DNA from: Planctomycetota bacterium
Lineage (GTDB): Bacteria > Planctomycetota > UBA8108 > JACQVS01
Direction of reading: 5' to 3'
Assembly: GCA_028280485.1 (NCBI GenBank)
Contig: JANQLS010000039.1
Location: 62,001 to 126,000 of the forward strand
Length of the DNA stretch: 64,000 bases
Numbering within the stretch: position 1 is the first letter of the stretch; each line of letters opens with the position of its first letter. The position numbers and the translations under genes are program-made. This document shows positions 46,399 through 56,139 of the stretch, piece after piece. The notes beneath the pieces were generated by a model that made no database searches, was not told the origin of the DNA, and was given only the letters and a program-made list of their open reading frames with translations.

Positions 46399-47691
46399 AT
46401 GCAAATACTAATTGTCAACTCCGATACCTCACTTAGAGAAGAATTTGAAGCTGCTTTAGAGAATACAAAAGATCTTAACTTTTCCATTCTTGAGGCTCTT
46501 AGCCCCCACCAAGGCATAGAAATCGCTCGGATAAGAAATCCTGATCTTGTCTGTATCGCTATGGATTCGAGTGGAAGAGAACTCGAACAATTTGCCCAAG
46601 AACTCCGATTACATTCCCCCAATACCACGATTTGCGCTGCCTATCGAGTAGAAGCGATCAGCCCAGGATTCAGTGAGAGTTCGGCCATTATCTCCGGCGT
46701 TCGAGCTGGAGTAAGCGACTTCCTCCGTCGCCCCCTCTCCAGTCAAGAGGTGGGACAATTGATCGATAGAGTGAGCCATCAAGGATTAATCCCCACCTCT
46801 ACTGAAAGGGGATTTGTGGTCTCGATCTCAAGCACCAAGGGAGGCGTGGGTAAATCCACAGTAGCTGTCAACACGGCCTGCAATCTTGCCAAGCAAGCTC
46901 CAGGAAAAGTGTTACTCATCGATGGTTCGCTACAATTAGGGGTTTGCGCTGGAATGCTCGATCTTGAACCTTCGACCACCATCGCCGATGCCGTTCAGGA
47001 ACTCGAACGACTCGACCCCACCTTGTTACGAGAGCTCACCCTCCATCACTCCAGCGGACTTCATTTACTCGCTGCACCGAAGAGCCCCCTGGCTTCAACT
47101 GAGATTACCGATGAGGCGATCGCCCGCATCCTCACCATTGCGAGGAAAGCTTACGACTACATTGTCGTGGACACGTTCCCCTTATTAGAATCTGTCGTAC
47201 TCACCATTCTCGACTTAAGTGATCTTGCTTATTTAGTCTTTCAAGGCACTGTTCCCTGCGTGCTCGGACATTTAGCCTACCTCCAATCTCTCAATGATAT
47301 TGGTATCGATCCCAGCCGACAGAGAATCGTTTTAAATCGAAATCACGCTGGGTTCTCTGGAGAGCTCAGTGCTTCAGATATTACGACTAAACTCAAACGA
47401 AAAATTGACCACCTCATCCCATACCAAAAACGCATTCTCACTTCGATGAATAGCGGTGAACCTTACGTGCTTCAATCAGGAAAGATCTTTGGGTTTGGCA
47501 AGGCATTGAAACGCATTGCGGATGAAATCATCAACAAACGAAACGAACTCAACAGAAAATCTCGAGCTCAAAAGAGTTCCGACTCTGAAAAAATAAATTC
47601 AAAGCGCTTAGGAAATACCACTCTCAATGAAGGGAGCTCTGGATTAGATGGGCCGGTCACCGAGCTTAAAACTCCTGAGGTTAAGCCGTGA
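46399..47691 (+). CDS. cpaE: CpaE/TadZ-like pilus localisation ATPase
   Basis: The 430-residue protein has an N-terminal receiver-like domain (1-125). The usual phospho-acceptor Asp after the third strand is replaced (NPDLVCIAMDSS), so it is a pseudo-receiver, as is common in TadZ. A MinD/ParA-type ATPase domain (about 138-390) follows, with a deviant Walker A, STKGGVGKSTVAVNTACNLA, and YDYIVVDTFP as Walker B. TadZ proteins place the secretion machinery at the pole. A basic, disordered tail ends the protein. The stop overlaps the GTG start of cpaF. Confidence 0.92.
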   Translation: MQILIVNSDTSLREEFEAALENTKDLNFSILEALSPHQGIEIARIRNPDLVCIAMDSSGRELEQFAQELRLHSPNTTICAAYRVEAISPGFSESSAIISGVRAGVSDFLRRPLSSQEVGQLIDRVSHQGLIPTSTERGFVVSISSTKGGVGKSTVAVNTACNLAKQAPGKVLLIDGSLQLGVCAGMLDLEPSTTIADAVQELERLDPTLLRELTLHHSSGLHLLAAPKSPLASTEITDEAIARILTIARKAYDYIVVDTFPLLESVVLTILDLSDLAYLVFQGTVPCVLGHLAYLQSLNDIGIDPSRQRIVLNRNHAGFSGELSASDITTKLKRKIDHLIPYQKRILTSMNSGEPYVLQSGKIFGFGKALKRIADEIINKRNELNRKSRAQKSSDSEKINSKRLGNTTLNEGSSGLDGPVTELKTPEVKP

Positions 47692-49121
47692 ATGATGCCT
47701 TTGAATCTTCCACTTCTAATCCGGGCTCCGCTCGTGAACGCATCCGATCCCAAGGGCGAAAAAAAACTCTACTCAACCGTAAGAAATCCACGGCTGAAAA
47801 ATATGGCCCTCAATCGCCAGCCGAACCGCAATCGCTTGGAACAGTCTCCCCGACAAATTTCATATCCATAAAATCCAACCTTCAAAGAAGGTTATTAGAA
47901 GAGATTTCAGACCGGGCGGATCTCAATGATTCAGACGAAGCCCTTTCTCAAGCGGTGGATCAGTTCGTCGAACGAATACTAGAATCAGAACCGCTCCCTC
48001 TCAACCAGAGTGAAAGAGAACGTCTCGCCGAAGAACTGAGAGAAGAAACCACCGGTGCAGGTCCCCTAGCTCCATTACTGGCGGATCCAGCCGTAACCGA
48101 TGTTTTGGTTAATGGACCGAACTTAGTTTACGTGGAGCGATTTGGTGTTCTAGAAAAAACTTCAATTCAGTTCAGAGACCGAGAGCACATCCTGCGAGTC
48201 ATCGAGCGTATCGCAGCCAGAGTGGGTCGTCGAATCGATGCCAGTAATCCGCTCTTGGATGCAAGACTCCCCGATGGAAGCCGGGTTAATGCTACTCTTC
48301 CTCCGATTTCAATTGATAGTCCCACCCTTTCCATCCGACGATTTGGCCGTCGCCGATTACGCCGCCACGATCTTCTACAACTCGGAATGTTTTCTCCCAG
48401 AATTATGGAGTTCCTCGCTCACGCAGTAAAGACCCGAATGAGCCTTCTAGTTTCAGGAGGTACGGGTACGGGAAAATCTACTTTACTGGGAGCCCTTTGC
48501 GAAACCATTCCAACAACTGAGCGCATCGTGACCATCGAAGATACGGCGGAGCTTCTACTCGACCAAGAGCATGTCGTTAGGATGGAAACTCGACCTACAA
48601 ATATTGAAGGACAGGGCCTCATCACTGCCCGAGATTTAGTCATCAATTCCCTTCGGATGCGACCCGACCGAATTATCGTCGGTGAGGTTCGGGGCGGAGA
48701 AGCCCTAGACATGCTTCAAGCCCTGAACACGGGTCATGATGGTGGTCTTTCAACCATTCACTCGAACTCCCCTAGAGATGCTTTGTCACGACTTGAAACC
48801 ATGGTATTGATGTCGGGAATCGATTTACCATCAAGAGCAATTCGTGAACAAATTGTAGCTGCAATTAAGTTTGTCGTTCATGTTCGCCGCTTTGAAGATG
48901 GAGTAAGACGAATAGAAAACGTCTCTGAAATTGCGGGATTAGAGGGTGGTACCATTCTTTTAAATGAGATCTTTCGCTTTGATCGAAAAGGCATAGAGAA
49001 CGGTAAAGTTTTAGGTTCCTACCAACCCACCGGGACCATTCCGAAACTAGTGGATGACCTTCGTCGAAGGGGAATCTCCTTACCGATGGATATGTTTAAT
49101 CCCTCTCCGGAGGGAACATGA
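47688..49121 (+). CDS. cpaF: Tad pilus secretion ATPase CpaF/TadA
   Basis: The 477-residue hexameric traffic ATPase of the VirB11/GspE superfamily starts at GTG 47688, overlapping cpaE (GTGA). A basic disordered N-terminus precedes the N-domain (LADPAVTDVLVNGPNLVYVE; SNPLLDARLPDGSRVNA). The ATPase core contains Walker A GGTGTGKST (about 256-264), the Asp box near IEDTAELLL, Walker B RPDRIIVGEVRGGEA and the His box GGLSTIHSNSP. It powers pilin extrusion. It overlaps tadB by ATGA. Confidence 0.95.
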   Translation: MNDAFESSTSNPGSARERIRSQGRKKTLLNRKKSTAEKYGPQSPAEPQSLGTVSPTNFISIKSNLQRRLLEEISDRADLNDSDEALSQAVDQFVERILESEPLPLNQSERERLAEELREETTGAGPLAPLLADPAVTDVLVNGPNLVYVERFGVLEKTSIQFRDREHILRVIERIAARVGRRIDASNPLLDARLPDGSRVNATLPPISIDSPTLSIRRFGRRRLRRHDLLQLGMFSPRIMEFLAHAVKTRMSLLVSGGTGTGKSTLLGALCETIPTTERIVTIEDTAELLLDQEHVVRMETRPTNIEGQGLITARDLVINSLRMRPDRIIVGEVRGGEALDMLQALNTGHDGGLSTIHSNSPRDALSRLETMVLMSGIDLPSRAIREQIVAAIKFVVHVRRFEDGVRRIENVSEIAGLEGGTILLNEIFRFDRKGIENGKVLGSYQPTGTIPKLVDDLRRRGISLPMDMFNPSPEGT

Positions 49122-49984
49122 ACGATCCCATCATATGGCTTATCATCATCGTTGGCTCAGGCTTGATCATCTTCACCGTTCGAAGGCGAAGAGCCCATCG
49201 GTCGGCTGTAGAGATATTAACCCGTGATGATGAAACTCAGCTGAGCCCAACGCCTGAACAAACTGCTTCAACCGCTAAACCTCTCATTTCCAGTACCTAT
49301 CGTTGGGTTACTTTACCTATCGCAGTCACAGGCGGGCTGATTTTGTACTGGGTTTTCAGCTTTCCCATAATCTATTCGGTGACTCTCTCCATCATCTTAT
49401 CGATCATCGTGTATGTCATCGTAGAAACCATTCGTGAACGACAACTACTCAAATTCGAACAACAGTTAGCTGACACAGTTGACCTACTCGTATCTTCTCT
49501 ACGGGCGGGAGCTGGAATTTTCGATGCCTTAGAAGACGCCGTAAGAGAATCACGAAAACCGCTTCATAGATTATTAGAGGAAGTGTTGACCCGCTTACGC
49601 TACGGCGATACACCCGCTCGAGTCTTTAGTGACTTGCCCAATAGGGTTTCATTAGAATCCGTTCGACTCTTCTCCATGTCTTTATCCGTCCACTGGGAAG
49701 TGGGTGGCAGCTTAGCTTTAAGTCTCTCTAGCGTGGGAAGATTCATTCGCGATCGAGTCGAAGCCCAGCGTTCAGTTTCGACTCAAGGCGCTCAAGCCAG
49801 AGCTAGTGTCCTTGGAGTAACAATCGCATCCTACTTTATTGCAGCTGTTATTTGGCAATCCAGCCCCGAAGCGATGGAAGCATTCTTACTGACTCAAGTT
49901 GGAAGCTGGTTGGCAGCTTGCGCCCTCGTATTCCAGGCACTTGGTTTGCTGTGGATGTTCAAATTAAGTCACATTCGATACTGA
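49118..49984 (+). CDS. tadB: Tad inner-membrane platform protein TadB
   Basis: The 288-residue protein has an N-terminal membrane helix (2-20), two more helices near 65-110, a GspF-like cytoplasmic domain (QLADTVDLLVSSLRAGAGIFDAL, then VSLESVRLFSMSLSVHWEVGGSL) and two C-terminal helices. The size and fold match TadB, which forms the inner-membrane platform with TadC. It is coupled to cpaF by ATGA and ends 13 bp before tadC. Confidence 0.92.
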   Translation: MNDPIIWLIIIVGSGLIIFTVRRRRAHRSAVEILTRDDETQLSPTPEQTASTAKPLISSTYRWVTLPIAVTGGLILYWVFSFPIIYSVTLSIILSIIVYVIVETIRERQLLKFEQQLADTVDLLVSSLRAGAGIFDALEDAVRESRKPLHRLLEEVLTRLRYGDTPARVFSDLPNRVSLESVRLFSMSLSVHWEVGGSLALSLSSVGRFIRDRVEAQRSVSTQGAQARASVLGVTIASYFIAAVIWQSSPEAMEAFLLTQVGSWLAACALVFQALGLLWMFKLSHIRY

Positions 49985-49997
49985 GTAGAAGTTATTG

Positions 49998-50918
49998 ATG
50001 GACGATATCATTATTTGGACAACCACAATTTCAGGAGTGGCGATTCTCACGCTCAGCATGCTCAGGCTTCGGGCTCAAAGATTGAGTCGAAGACGGCTGT
50101 TTCAAGATGAACAAACTGAAGAAGCAAATTCCCCTCCTCCCTTAGAAGCGACCCCTGCGCCGATGGATCGCTGGTTGAGTCGGTGGCTATATGTAGCCGG
50201 TTATAGACGTCGACAATCGGTTCCTCTGTTTTTGATCTGTGTCGTTGTAGCGTTAGTTCTCGGAGGTGTATCCGGTTACTTCGTTCATGGTTCTGAACTT
50301 CTAGAAAAAGGTAAAATCTGGTTAAGCGAAGTACCCGGAGGAGTAGGTAAACTATTCTATCCAGCTTTTTGGCTAGCACCTTGGATTACATTTGTCACTA
50401 TTGCCTCACTTCCTTGGCTACAGGTTAGAGCCGCACGCAGGAATTTAATGGAGGAAATTGAGCAAGATTTACCCGTGACCGCTGAACTTCTTGCAACATT
50501 AGGTGAAGCAGGATTAGGTTTTGATTCTGCAGTAGAAAAGATACTGGCTTCCAACCAAGAACCGAGAGCTTTATTAAATGAACTCCGCATGTTTCGTCGA
50601 GACTTACTCGGTGGACTGCCTCGAATTACGGCCCTTCGACGCTTAGCCGCCCGTATTGATATACCGAATATGTCGACCGTGGTTTCTGGTTTAGTTCAAG
50701 CGGAACAAGTCGGTGCGGGACTTGCGAATGTTCTTCGGAGGCAAGCCGATGATCTACGAAACCGACGGCGTGAACGAGCCATGAGGATTGCTCAAACTTT
50801 ACCCGTCAAACTCACCGTACCTTTGGTAGTCTGCTTTTTTCCCGCTATTGTCCTCTCAGTACTTGGGCCTACCTTCCATGAGCTCGCTCAAATGCTTGAA
50901 GCCTATTTTGCCCGGTGA
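49998..50918 (+). CDS. tadC: Tad inner-membrane platform protein TadC
   Basis: The 306-residue GspF-domain protein starts at ATG 49998 (an in-frame TTG directly before is possible). Helices lie near 75-95 and 120-140. The cytoplasmic domain has LMEEIEQDLPVTAELLATLG, GEAGLGFDSAVEKIL and VVSGLVQAEQVGAGLANVLR, and a C-terminal hairpin holds LTVPLVVCFFPAIVLSVLGP. This is the partner of TadB. It overlaps the TPR lipoprotein region at its stop. Confidence 0.92.
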   Translation: MDDIIIWTTTISGVAILTLSMLRLRAQRLSRRRLFQDEQTEEANSPPPLEATPAPMDRWLSRWLYVAGYRRRQSVPLFLICVVVALVLGGVSGYFVHGSELLEKGKIWLSEVPGGVGKLFYPAFWLAPWITFVTIASLPWLQVRAARRNLMEEIEQDLPVTAELLATLGEAGLGFDSAVEKILASNQEPRALLNELRMFRRDLLGGLPRITALRRLAARIDIPNMSTVVSGLVQAEQVGAGLANVLRRQADDLRNRRRERAMRIAQTLPVKLTVPLVVCFFPAIVLSVLGPTFHELAQMLEAYFAR

Positions 50919-50929
50919 TCGGAAAAACC

Positions 50930-51628
50930 ATGAAAATTAAATTACAACTGAGCCATTTAGCCCGATTGGATCAACTGCTCTATATGGCTGTACTGCTTAT
51001 TCTGATCAGCTCAAGCTGGAGCTGCACGACGATGTCGTTAGAGGGGCAAGATGATCCCAAGGGAGAACTTCGCTCTTTACTCGATGAGTTAGAGAATAAA
51101 AACGAGGCTGAGCGCTACGGAGAGGATGCGAGACGGAGATTAGCGAAACTCTCAGCTAAGTACCCTCAAGATGTGGATATCCAATTCTCAAATGCGGTCT
51201 ATGCCGCCCAAGATGGGGATACCGCCAGCGCCAGCTTACATTTAGATACTCTTTTTCGCTTTCAAGCGGTACATCCTGAAGGAGCCATACTTCGAGCTCA
51301 ATTAGCTCTGAAGGAAGGGAACTTACGATTCGCGACGAGAATCCTGGAGGAGCAGATTCGCCTCGTTCCCGATCATTCGGGTTTGAGAGAAACTCGTGCA
51401 TCGGTACATTTCTTTCGAGCCGAGTACGAACCAGCATCAAAAGAGTTGGAACAGGCCTATAAACTGGGTGCCCCGAGGTGGCGAGTTGCTTTTCATCAAG
51501 GCTTAATTGCTGAAGCTCAGGGCATGCCGGAAGTAGCATTAGAGCTTTTCGAAGAATGTATTGAACTCAATCCGGATTTTAAACCTGCAATTTCTAGGGC
51601 TCGAGCCCTGAAAAGAAGTTCGAACTAA
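50930..51628 (+). CDS. TadD-like TPR lipoprotein
   Basis: ATG 50930 gives 232 residues; a GTG at 50915 overlapping tadC would add five. The leader ends in SSSWSC, a lipobox. The body is made of TPR-like helix pairs (about 60-225), e.g. ALKEGNLRFATRILEEQI and PEVALELFEECIELNPDF. TadD lipoproteins of this type support outer-membrane secretin assembly. It is the last gene of the Tad operon. No prepilin peptidase (cpaA/tadV) is present in the window, so it must be encoded elsewhere. Confidence 0.85.
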   Translation: MKIKLQLSHLARLDQLLYMAVLLILISSSWSCTTMSLEGQDDPKGELRSLLDELENKNEAERYGEDARRRLAKLSAKYPQDVDIQFSNAVYAAQDGDTASASLHLDTLFRFQAVHPEGAILRAQLALKEGNLRFATRILEEQIRLVPDHSGLRETRASVHFFRAEYEPASKELEQAYKLGAPRWRVAFHQGLIAEAQGMPEVALELFEECIELNPDFKPAISRARALKRSSN

Positions 51629-51716
51629 ACCCCTTCCGATAATTCTTTAAATCCAGAGATTGAAAAGTTGTTGTTTTAGGATGCATAAACTAAAATATTG
51701 GGCTGAATAAAGACCA

Positions 51717-51763
51717 CCGGAAGACCGGAACTAAAGAAAAAATCTCCGGAAGACCGGAACTAA
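51717..51763 (+). promoter_or_regulatory. Two 18-bp direct repeats upstream of MerC-like gene
   Basis: CCGGAAGACCGGAACTAA occurs at 51717-51734 and 51746-51763, with an 11-bp spacer (29-bp period); the second copy ends 7 bp before the MerC-like ATG. Each unit contains the internal near-palindrome CCGG-AAGA-CCGG. The placement overlaps where a ribosome-binding site and promoter would be, so it may be an operator. Alternatively it is a simple local duplication. Confidence 0.5.
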
Positions 51764-51770
51764 TCATAAA

Positions 51771-52289
51771 ATGAATGACAGCCTTAATTTACCCATAAAA
51801 AAGAAATCTAACCTCGATCATGTCGGGGTTTTGTTATCTATATTCTGCGCAGTCCATTGCCTTGTAGCTCCACTTTTATTAGTGGCAGCTCCGGTTATTG
51901 GAGGCTTTTGGGTACATCCCGCTGTTCATATAGCTATCACGGTCTTCGTTGTGCCTGTCGCCATCATAGCTTTAAAGAGAGGCTTCGCTCAACACGGGAA
52001 GAAATGGATTTTAACGGTTGGAATCATCGGAGCGTGCTTAGTTGTAAGTAGCATCTTTCTACCCTTAGTGATCAACTCACCAGTTGCAGAAAGTTCTAGC
52101 CTTTTACCCGCGCCGGAGGCTCCCGAGGTTTGTCGGGATTGCTGCCCCACTGTCGAGACTTCCTCAGAATCTGGCGATTGGACCCTACGAATTCCCCCAG
52201 CAAGTATTGCAAATTTATTAGGTGGAATTGCCCTCATTACCGCTCATTTCGGTAACTTGACCTGTTGCTATTCCTGCCGAGAAAAATAA
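51771..52289 (+). CDS. MerC-domain membrane protein
   Basis: The 172-residue protein has four predicted membrane helices: LDHVGVLLSIFCAVHCLVAP onward (with the MerC-type C-x3-C, CAVHC), then HIAITVFVVPVAIIAL, LTVGIIGACLVVSSIFLP and a C-terminal ANLLGGIALITAHFGN ending in CCYSC. Before the last helix a loop has CRDCC. MerC proteins transport mercuric or similar soft metal ions inward; extra Cys motifs suggest metal binding. An 18-bp direct repeat directly upstream hints at regulation. It is convergent with an ABC exporter operon. Confidence 0.75.
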   Translation: MNDSLNLPIKKKSNLDHVGVLLSIFCAVHCLVAPLLLVAAPVIGGFWVHPAVHIAITVFVVPVAIIALKRGFAQHGKKWILTVGIIGACLVVSSIFLPLVINSPVAESSSLLPAPEAPEVCRDCCPTVETSSESGDWTLRIPPASIANLLGGIALITAHFGNLTCCYSCREK

Positions 52290-52553
52290 CAGCCTGTCCT
52301 CCCCCCCCCCAACAAGGTGAATACCCCTTTCAGGTATCGCCGAGCAAAGGTGCTCTCTTGCCCCTTGTGTAGACCTTCCCTTAAGCTGCTTTAGAAGGTA
52401 ACTCTCGCCCTCATAAAATTCATTTTACTCGAACCGTTTGAGAGCGTTGCTACAGCCCTCTTCAAGAATTGAGGCTGAACGGTCTTTCAATTTAGACGAT
52501 TTCAACTTCTGTCTGCAAAATTCTCGGGGCGGGGTAACACCAACGTTACGGTC

Positions 52554-54011
52554 TTAAACAATTCCAGTTCGAAGCTCCCGATCTTTTCGAAGTCTCGCCA
52601 AGATGAAGGCTGCAATCGCTGCTACTACAAAGAGACCTATTAGGTGGATCGAAGTTTCTTTCTCTGGCGACTCTCCATAGCTCACCTCAGCCCCGTGATC
52701 GAGAAGGCTCTCGAATCGTGCATCATCGATGGCTTCACCGAGCCAAGTCACTTCAATGAGAGACTCAAGCCGAATTGAAACTCCATCCAATAGGTTTTGG
52801 CGGTGCTTGCGAAAACTTACCGACTCCGTTCCCGCAAGAACACAGAGTGCACGTTGAAAAACATAGGCAGGATTGACCCAACCGTAGCGAGCAATGGCGG
52901 CTTCCCTGGCAATTTCGTCTTTTGAGACATCTTCCGTGACTCCTGAAACCATATCGAGAAACGCCGCTTGTTTAATAAATAAGCTCCGGGTGGAAGCTGC
53001 TCTCCTTGATCTTGATTTTGGTGATCGAGATAGATCAGGGCGGGCTTCGTAAAAGGCCTCTTGGTACTCCTTGACATCGCTTAGCAAAATATCATAGCGC
53101 TTAGAACGCATTGCATCAGTACGCTCAGTGGCGTAGAGAGAAGGATGCTCTTCGGCGACAACTTGTCGAACGGCAGCTGGTACGACTACACAGAAACCGA
53201 TCCAGAGTCCCGCCATCCAAAGAGCAGACGACGAAGTACCGGCCCCTGAGGCCAACACCGCTCCAAATAAAGCAGCCCATAGAAAAGTGTAGCCGATGGC
53301 CAGGCCAAGGAAGAGAGCCCAGCGCTCAGTTGCTGAACCGATCGCGCCCGTCCAGAATCCTCCGACCACACAGAGGACGATGACGAGCCCAACCACGATC
53401 AATACGGGAGCTAAGATTCGCTTAAACAACCAGCCACGCCGAGTTCCGACTTGAATTCGTACTAAACGCAACATTCCTAAATCGCGCTCGAGTCCCCCGA
53501 CATCAAAAAGGAGGATCAAAAGAAGCAACGGTAAAAGATAGGTAAGCACAAATACTAAATCAAAATTTCCAGAGAGGAGCTTCTCAGCATTCCCAAGAGT
53601 CGCAGGGTCATGAGTCTCGAAGGGCTTGGCTCCACTGGTTGCGGCAACTGGAGCCCACGTACCGCGAACATCGGATAATCCGATTGCCAGAGCTGCCAGA
53701 GGATCTGGAGCTACTGACATGTGAGCCGAGGCATATCTGTCAGCCCAACGGGGGCTAGTGACATCGATATACGAACGGTCTTCCGGGCCCTTTAATCCAG
53801 TTCGAAGCCAACCTAAGGCATCGTCTCGCATAGATTGTTCGCGCTCTCGCAAGTCTGCATGTGTTTGCTTCCAACCATTTAAATGTTGAATTCCGGAAGC
53901 GACCGCCCCAACACCACAGAGAAGAAAGACGACGATGGCCATCACCCGCATGGGTGAGCGACATAAACGTAGCCACTCGAAACTAATAAGTGATCCCGCT
54001 TTACTGCTCAT
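52554..54011 (-). CDS. ABC-2 exporter permease (DUF3526-like), second subunit
   Basis: The 485-residue protein has one N-terminal membrane helix (about 18-40). A large external loop (about 45-170) contains a DUF3526-like helical region, then a five-helix bundle follows (LVFVLTYLLPLLLLILLFDV; ILAPVLIVVGLVIVLCVVGG; ALFLGLAIGYTFLWAALFGA; ALWMAGLWIGFCVVVPAA), and a C-terminal helix near 460. It overlaps the upstream permease by 4 bp (ATGA), so the two are probably a heterodimer. Substrate unknown; related systems occur near copper and TonB genes, and MerC is the convergent neighbour. Confidence 0.85.
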   Translation of the reverse strand: MSSKAGSLISFEWLRLCRSPMRVMAIVVFLLCGVGAVASGIQHLNGWKQTHADLREREQSMRDDALGWLRTGLKGPEDRSYIDVTSPRWADRYASAHMSVAPDPLAALAIGLSDVRGTWAPVAATSGAKPFETHDPATLGNAEKLLSGNFDLVFVLTYLLPLLLLILLFDVGGLERDLGMLRLVRIQVGTRRGWLFKRILAPVLIVVGLVIVLCVVGGFWTGAIGSATERWALFLGLAIGYTFLWAALFGAVLASGAGTSSSALWMAGLWIGFCVVVPAAVRQVVAEEHPSLYATERTDAMRSKRYDILLSDVKEYQEAFYEARPDLSRSPKSRSRRAASTRSLFIKQAAFLDMVSGVTEDVSKDEIAREAAIARYGWVNPAYVFQRALCVLAGTESVSFRKHRQNLLDGVSIRLESLIEVTWLGEAIDDARFESLLDHGAEVSYGESPEKETSIHLIGLFVVAAIAAFILARLRKDRELRTGIV

Positions 54012-55435
54012 CGGCTGGCCCCCACGATTGGAATTCGATTCACGCTAAATCTCACAAGGAAAATAGAAATTGAGAGCCAGACAAAAAGAGCAACTAGCTC
54101 TGGCCAACGATTTTGAAGGGCAAATCCCATAGTTTGAGGTTGAAAACTAAAATCTTCGATTTCCGCATAATTAACCTTGTCTCGGATCCATCGACCATTT
54201 TCTCGTTTACCACCCTTTGCATCGAGATCGTTAAGAGTACGCACCATCTCTCTTCGGTAATCTTCTGCTTGTCGTTGGAATTGTGTATCGTGGAATTGAT
54301 CAGTGCCCGCAAAAGCCATGCTCAAGCCTCGGATGGCTAAGAATGGGTTAATGAAAGATGCGGTCTGAACCACCCCGATTTGTTTTCTTACTGTTTCGTG
54401 TCGTTCACCGAAGTGTTTGTCCCAAACCTTATTGCCGTACTCTTCATCCGCTTGCATCAAGAGCCCCCCAATGTTGACTGGGAGTTGACGGTAATCCGTC
54501 ACTCCGTACTCCTCTAGGACTTTCTTTCGGAAGGCTGCGCGTCTTTTATCGGAGGGATTGTGACCATCGATTCCCTTGGACCGATCTTCTTTCATGGCGT
54601 CTTCGAAAGTGACCTGTGAGTCCAGTCGATAGAGCTGTGAACCGAGCTCGGACGCAACTCGTGGCAGAAGCACAGAACTACCAAGCCAAGCTATCGTTAA
54701 AATTGCGAGAGCGGCCCGCGCTTCAGCGATTCTGGCAGAAATCCAAACGGATAGCATGACCACCACCAACAAGTACATCGAATGTGAAATGGAGAACCCT
54801 GCAATGCGAGCAACAGTATCTGAGGTTAGAGATCCACCTCCCGACAGATCGATCACCACGTGAGCTGCAGTAAGAATCAGGACGAGTAATAGAGCAAGAG
54901 CCCAATAGGCGAGAACTTTTCCCGTGAGTATCGACTGTAATTTGATCCCTTGCGCAACGAGTGCTCGCAATAAACCGGTTTCGCGATCACGGCTCACAGA
55001 AGAGAAGATCGTGAAGATCAGAAGCAGCGGAACGATATAGGAAAGAATGGTCCCCGCGTCGAAAGCTCCGAGCCGAACGAGAGAGCTCCAGGTAGAAGCG
55101 TCGGAATAAGAAGGAGGGTGCTGAACGTGAGCCTCCACTCGAATGACTTTTCCTGTAAAGGGCATCACCCCTGAATCTAAAGTAGCGAGAGCACCTGCCG
55201 GCTTATAAACATAGTTCCCGAAGTGGGCCGCAGAATGCGCCGTAAGGGTAATTCCTTCCCATTGTTCGCGTGCGGCCGACACAGCGTGCTCTCGTCCATG
55301 TTCAACAACCTTCTGGCTTTCTGCACCGATCCAAACTGAAAGCAAAAGTAAAACTGTCGCGATAGCAACTAACGCCAACAAGCGTCCATCACTTCGAATG
55401 GCTCTCAGTTCGAGAAAAAACAACCTGCCAATCAT
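54008..55435 (-). CDS. ABC-2 exporter permease (DUF3526-like), first subunit
   Basis: The 475-residue protein has the same topology as the downstream permease: an N-terminal helix (LLALVAIATVLLLLSVWIGA), an external domain with DAGTILSYIVPLLLIFTIF at the start of the bundle, the DRETGLLRALVAQG coupling element, several further helices and a C-terminal helix (ELVALFVWLSISIFLVRF). The coding overlaps with both neighbours (ATGA on each side) show a tight three-gene operon with the ATPase first. Confidence 0.87.
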   Translation of the reverse strand: MIGRLFFLELRAIRSDGRLLALVAIATVLLLLSVWIGAESQKVVEHGREHAVSAAREQWEGITLTAHSAAHFGNYVYKPAGALATLDSGVMPFTGKVIRVEAHVQHPPSYSDASTWSSLVRLGAFDAGTILSYIVPLLLIFTIFSSVSRDRETGLLRALVAQGIKLQSILTGKVLAYWALALLLVLILTAAHVVIDLSGGGSLTSDTVARIAGFSISHSMYLLVVVMLSVWISARIAEARAALAILTIAWLGSSVLLPRVASELGSQLYRLDSQVTFEDAMKEDRSKGIDGHNPSDKRRAAFRKKVLEEYGVTDYRQLPVNIGGLLMQADEEYGNKVWDKHFGERHETVRKQIGVVQTASFINPFLAIRGLSMAFAGTDQFHDTQFQRQAEDYRREMVRTLNDLDAKGGKRENGRWIRDKVNYAEIEDFSFQPQTMGFALQNRWPELVALFVWLSISIFLVRFSVNRIPIVGASR

Positions 55436-56139
55436 GATTCTGGCTCCGTCTGTTCGAGATAGATGCCTTCGAGGTCATTTGCGGTCATGCCAGCGGGGTC
55501 CAGCTCACGAACTAATTTCCCTCCCTTGAGAATGACGACTCGGTCGCAGGTTTCTCTTGCTCGAAAGAGGTCATGGGTCGCCATGAGCACTGAGGCGCCT
55601 TCATCTGCAACCTTACGAACTAGAGCCGAAAGTTCGTGACTAGCTTGAGGATCAAGCCCAGAGGCGGGCTCATCCAAAACCAAAGCCTTAGCTTGTTTGG
55701 AGGTGGCAATTGCGATTCCCACCTTCTGCCGCATACCCTTTGAGAAAGTTGAAACGCGGCGGTCGACGGCCTCCGAAGCTAACCCGGCTGCTGTTAACCG
55801 TTGGGCAAGCTCGTCTTTTGAAAATTTGAGCCCGGCAAGAGCCGTAAAGTGCGCCACATTTTCACGAGCGGTGAGGAAGGGATAAAGAGCGACGTTCTCA
55901 GAGATATAACCCAAGCGCTGTCGCGCCTCATTTGGTTTTTCTACAACATTGATGCCGTCGATGGAAACCGAACCCGAATCCGGCTCGAGGAACCCAACAA
56001 GAAGATTAATCGTGGTGGTTTTCCCTGCCCCATTCGGTCCGAGTAAACCCAGCACTTCACCTGGTTTTACTTCGAGTGAAAGCGACTGAAGTGCAGCCGT
56101 CTTTCCAAATGATTTACTTAAATCTTTAGTTAATATCAT
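55432..56139 (-). CDS. ABC exporter ATP-binding subunit
   Basis: I chose ATG 56139 because GGAGGA precedes it by five bases; the frame open to 56154 has no such site. The 235-residue ATPase has Walker A (GPNGAGKTT), Q-loop (YISENVALYPFLTARENV), signature (FSKGMRQKVGIAIA), Walker B (ALVLDEPASGLD) and H-loop (VLMATHD). It belongs to the CcmA/NatA/NosF-like class of ABC-2 exporters and energises the two permeases encoded directly downstream. Confidence 0.95.
   Translation of the reverse strand: MILTKDLSKSFGKTAALQSLSLEVKPGEVLGLLGPNGAGKTTTINLLVGFLEPDSGSVSIDGINVVEKPNEARQRLGYISENVALYPFLTARENVAHFTALAGLKFSKDELAQRLTAAGLASEAVDRRVSTFSKGMRQKVGIAIATSKQAKALVLDEPASGLDPQASHELSALVRKVADEGASVLMATHDLFRARETCDRVVILKGGKLVRELDPAGMTANDLEGIYLEQTEPES

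Noticed and set aside
52290..52330. Run of C with CCCCTTT as a terminator between MerC-like and ABC genes
   Set aside because: No stable hairpin with a T-run could be drawn; it is only a homopolymer that may be error-prone in sequencing.
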